From Lachnospiraceae bacterium (lineage in GTDB: Bacteria > Bacillota > Clostridia > Lachnospirales > Lachnospiraceae), in assembly GCA_017461685.1 (NCBI GenBank), contig JAFTXF010000169.1, forward strand, positions 1 through 7,701: a stretch of DNA of 7,701 bases. Direction: 5' to 3'. The stretch's first letter is position 1. Each line of letters opens with the position of its first letter. Under the pieces are notes generated by a model. The model ran no database searches. It had not been told where the DNA came from and saw nothing but the letters and a program-made list of their open reading frames with translations. The position numbers and the translations under genes were made by a program. This document shows positions 6,276 to 7,701 of this stretch, in pieces.

Positions 6276-6313
6276 TAATACGATTAAAATAACAAGGATA
6301 AATAGGAGTGCAT

Positions 6314-7537
6314 ATGAAATTCAACAATATATTAGAAAATGCATTTAACATGCAGTCAAGTCTGGTAACCCTCCGCCGTACCCTTCATGCCTATCCGGAG
6401 ACAGGCTTTGATCTGCCACACACCAAGGAACTTGTAAAAGCCGAGCTGATCAAGCTCGGTTATACGCCACAGGAATGCGGCAAATCCGGTCTGGTAGCCT
6501 TGGCGGGCGGTAAACACCCGGGAAAGACAATTTTATTGCGTGCGGACATGGATGCTATTCCGGTGAAGGAGGAGGCGGATGTGGAGTTTCGCAGTCGGAA
6601 CGACGGTATCATGCACGGCTGCGGCCATGATATGCATACGGCGATGTTACTTGGGGCAGCCAGACTTTTGAAGGAACACGAGGATGAAATCCAAGGCACT
6701 GTGAAACTTATGTTCCAACCGGCGGAGGAGATTTTTCAGGGCTCCAACGATATGATTCAGGCAGGCGTGCTGGAGAACCCCAAGGTGGACGGGGCAGTTA
6801 TGATTCATGTAATGGCCGGGAAGCCAATGCCGGCGGGTACGGTGCTGGTACCGGGCGGCGGTATTTCCATGGCGTCCTGTGAGCAGTATCATATTCAGGT
6901 AAAGGGCAAGGGCGGTCACGGTTCGGTGCCTCATGAGTGTATTGACCCGATTACGGCAGCTGCCCACATTCACATTGTGCTGCAGGAGATTAACAGCAGG
7001 GAGCTGGCCGGCGGAGCGTATGGCGTATTTACTACCGGACATTTTGAGGCGGGCAAGACCTCTAATGTGATCCCGGATACGGCGGATATGTGGGGAACTA
7101 TTCGTACCATTGACCCGGAAGCTAAGGTAAATGCATTGGTGAAAAAGCGCATGACGGAGATTTCAGAGGGCGTGGCAAAGGCACTACGCTGTGAAGTGCA
7201 GGTGGAGTTTTATGATGATTGCCCCTGCATGGTGATTGATAAGGAGCTTGCGGATGCTGCACTAAAATATACCGGAGAGCTTTTGGGGGAAAGTGCGGTC
7301 AGCATGGCAGACATTGGCATGGACAAGCCTGCAGGCGGCAGTGAAGATTTTGCCTTTGTCAGTCATAAGGTGCCTACGGTCAGCATGTTTTTGGCAGCAG
7401 GAGATTCCAGAGAGGGCTATATTTACGGACAGCACCATCCAAAGGTGCGGTTCGACGATTCTGTATTATCCCGGGGCAGCGCAGTTTATGCGTACACAGC
7501 AATGCGCTGGCTGGAAGAAAAGGCTGGGGGAAAATAG
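6314..7537 (+). CDS. M20D-family metallo-amidohydrolase (hippurate/N-acyl amino acid hydrolase type)
   Basis: A cytosolic zinc- or manganese-type amidohydrolase of 407 residues, normal for family M20D. Members split amide bonds such as those in hippurate, N-acetyl or other N-acyl amino acids, auxin conjugates or aminobenzoyl-glutamate. Motifs run in the expected order: LRRTLHAYPE (20-29), LRADMDAIP (75-83), GCGHDMH (102-108), FQPAEE (134-139), HV (165-166), HGSVPHECIDPI (202-213, start of the lid/dimerisation domain), a long central domain to about 300, GGSEDFAF (341-348) and YGQHHP (371-376). The likely metal ligands Cys103, His105, Glu139, His165 and a His at 374/375 are all present, with Glu138 as the likely general base, so it should be active. 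The ATG at 6314 is chosen over the GTG at 6308 because AGGAG (6304-6308) overlaps that GTG and lies five bases before the ATG. The exact substrate is not readable from sequence. It stands between two copies of the structured repeat. Confidence 0.94.
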   Translation: MKFNNILENAFNMQSSLVTLRRTLHAYPETGFDLPHTKELVKAELIKLGYTPQECGKSGLVALAGGKHPGKTILLRADMDAIPVKEEADVEFRSRNDGIMHGCGHDMHTAMLLGAARLLKEHEDEIQGTVKLMFQPAEEIFQGSNDMIQAGVLENPKVDGAVMIHVMAGKPMPAGTVLVPGGGISMASCEQYHIQVKGKGGHGSVPHECIDPITAAAHIHIVLQEINSRELAGGAYGVFTTGHFEAGKTSNVIPDTADMWGTIRTIDPEAKVNALVKKRMTEISEGVAKALRCEVQVEFYDDCPCMVIDKELADAALKYTGELLGESAVSMADIGMDKPAGGSEDFAFVSHKVPTVSMFLAAGDSREGYIYGQHHPKVRFDDSVLSRGSAVYAYTAMRWLEEKAGGK

Positions 7538-7548
7538 AAGCTTAGGTA

Positions 7549-7578
7549 GTGACAAAAGCGTGTCATCTATATTATAAT
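7549..7578 (+). promoter_or_regulatory. Promoter placed to start transcription at repeat copy 2
   Basis: GTGACA (7549-7554, five of six matches to TTGACA) is followed by 18 bp and a perfect TATAAT (7573-7578). The expected start, six to eight bases further on (about 7584-7586), coincides with the first bases of the structured repeat at 7583. The region also contains TGACA-AAAGCG-TGTCA, a short hairpin after the amidohydrolase stop codon, which could be a weak transcript end. Copy 1 has no equally good promoter at the same place. Confidence 0.5.
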
Positions 7579-7582
7579 AATA

Positions 7583-7701
7583 GGCGATTGCGAAACTCGG
7601 TGGCAGCCGGCGGAAGTGATATATATTCCGGTAGAAGGGCCTTGAAAAGCGCCGGTCCTTAGCGAAGCAAGGTGATAACCGCAGTCTGAGCTTAGTACCG
7701 C
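7583..7701 (+). repeat. Structured repeat element, copy 2 (cut by the window end)
   Basis: The first 48 bases match the left arm of copy 1 at about 36 positions. The first 22 are nearly identical, including TTGCGAAACT and GGTGGC, and TA precedes the element. The inner part has diverged in sequence but keeps a similar fold: CGGT (7653-7656) pairs with ACCG (7678-7681) and encloses CCTT/AAGG (7657-7660/7669-7672), with an unpaired five-base TGATA on the 3' side. Copy 1 has the same arrangement of inner helix, five-base 3' bulge (CGCCC) and outer helix at 6056-6087. The closing right arm should lie beyond the window. Confidence 0.75.

Noticed and set aside
6308..6313. GTG start two codons upstream for the amidohydrolase
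   Set aside because: The GTG overlaps the AGGAG site that serves the ATG at 6314.
6647..7042. A 131-codon minus-strand frame inside the amidohydrolase gene
   Set aside because: It overlaps a fully conserved M20D gene and its translation has no family features, so it is a shadow frame.

Overview
The window reads as a chromosomal segment of an anaerobic, moderately AT-rich Firmicute, most likely a clostridial (Lachnospiraceae-type) gut bacterium. This is inferred from strong GGAGG ribosome binding sites, AT-rich spacers with good sigma-A-type promoters, a YfcC/DcuC-family carrier, an M20D amidohydrolase, and an AhpC peroxiredoxin paired with an AhpF-like flavoprotein whose domains are in the reverse of the E. 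coli order. No database search was possible, so the taxon is inferred.

Layout. Bases 1-201 hold the C-terminal end of an unidentified, very AT-rich gene. A promoter (229-256) followed closely by an intrinsic terminator (292-322) forms a short leader in front of a 467-residue YfcC-family membrane carrier (415-1818). A long imperfect palindrome (1838-2032), with a terminator-like hairpin at its centre, fills the gap to the convergent minus-strand peroxide-defence operon. In transcription order that operon is ahpC (4499-3936) and then an AhpF/thioredoxin-reductase-like flavoprotein (3797-2034). It is driven by a clear promoter at 4587-4615 with a PerR/Fur-like palindrome beside it. A mostly empty spacer leads to a plus-strand EamA/DMT-type transporter (4999-5877) and then an M20D metallo-amidohydrolase (6314-7537).

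The least explained part is a repeated structured element. Copy 1 (5988-6275) is closed by two 48-nt arms that pair throughout as plus-sense RNA, with three G-U wobbles, and it contains several internal hairpins. Copy 2 starts at 7583, is cut by the window end, and has a good promoter placed so that transcription would start at about its first base. The two copies flank the amidohydrolase gene. They could be MITE-like elements or members of an unrecognised structured RNA family.

How the genes work together. AhpC removes peroxides, and the flavoprotein very probably re-reduces it: its TrxR module carries CATC and its appended AhpF-N-like module carries CTMC. The YfcC carrier and the M20D hydrolase belong to families that often deal with amino acids, small carboxylates and N-acyl amino acids or peptides. 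They are not in one operon here, so a joint role is only a suggestion.
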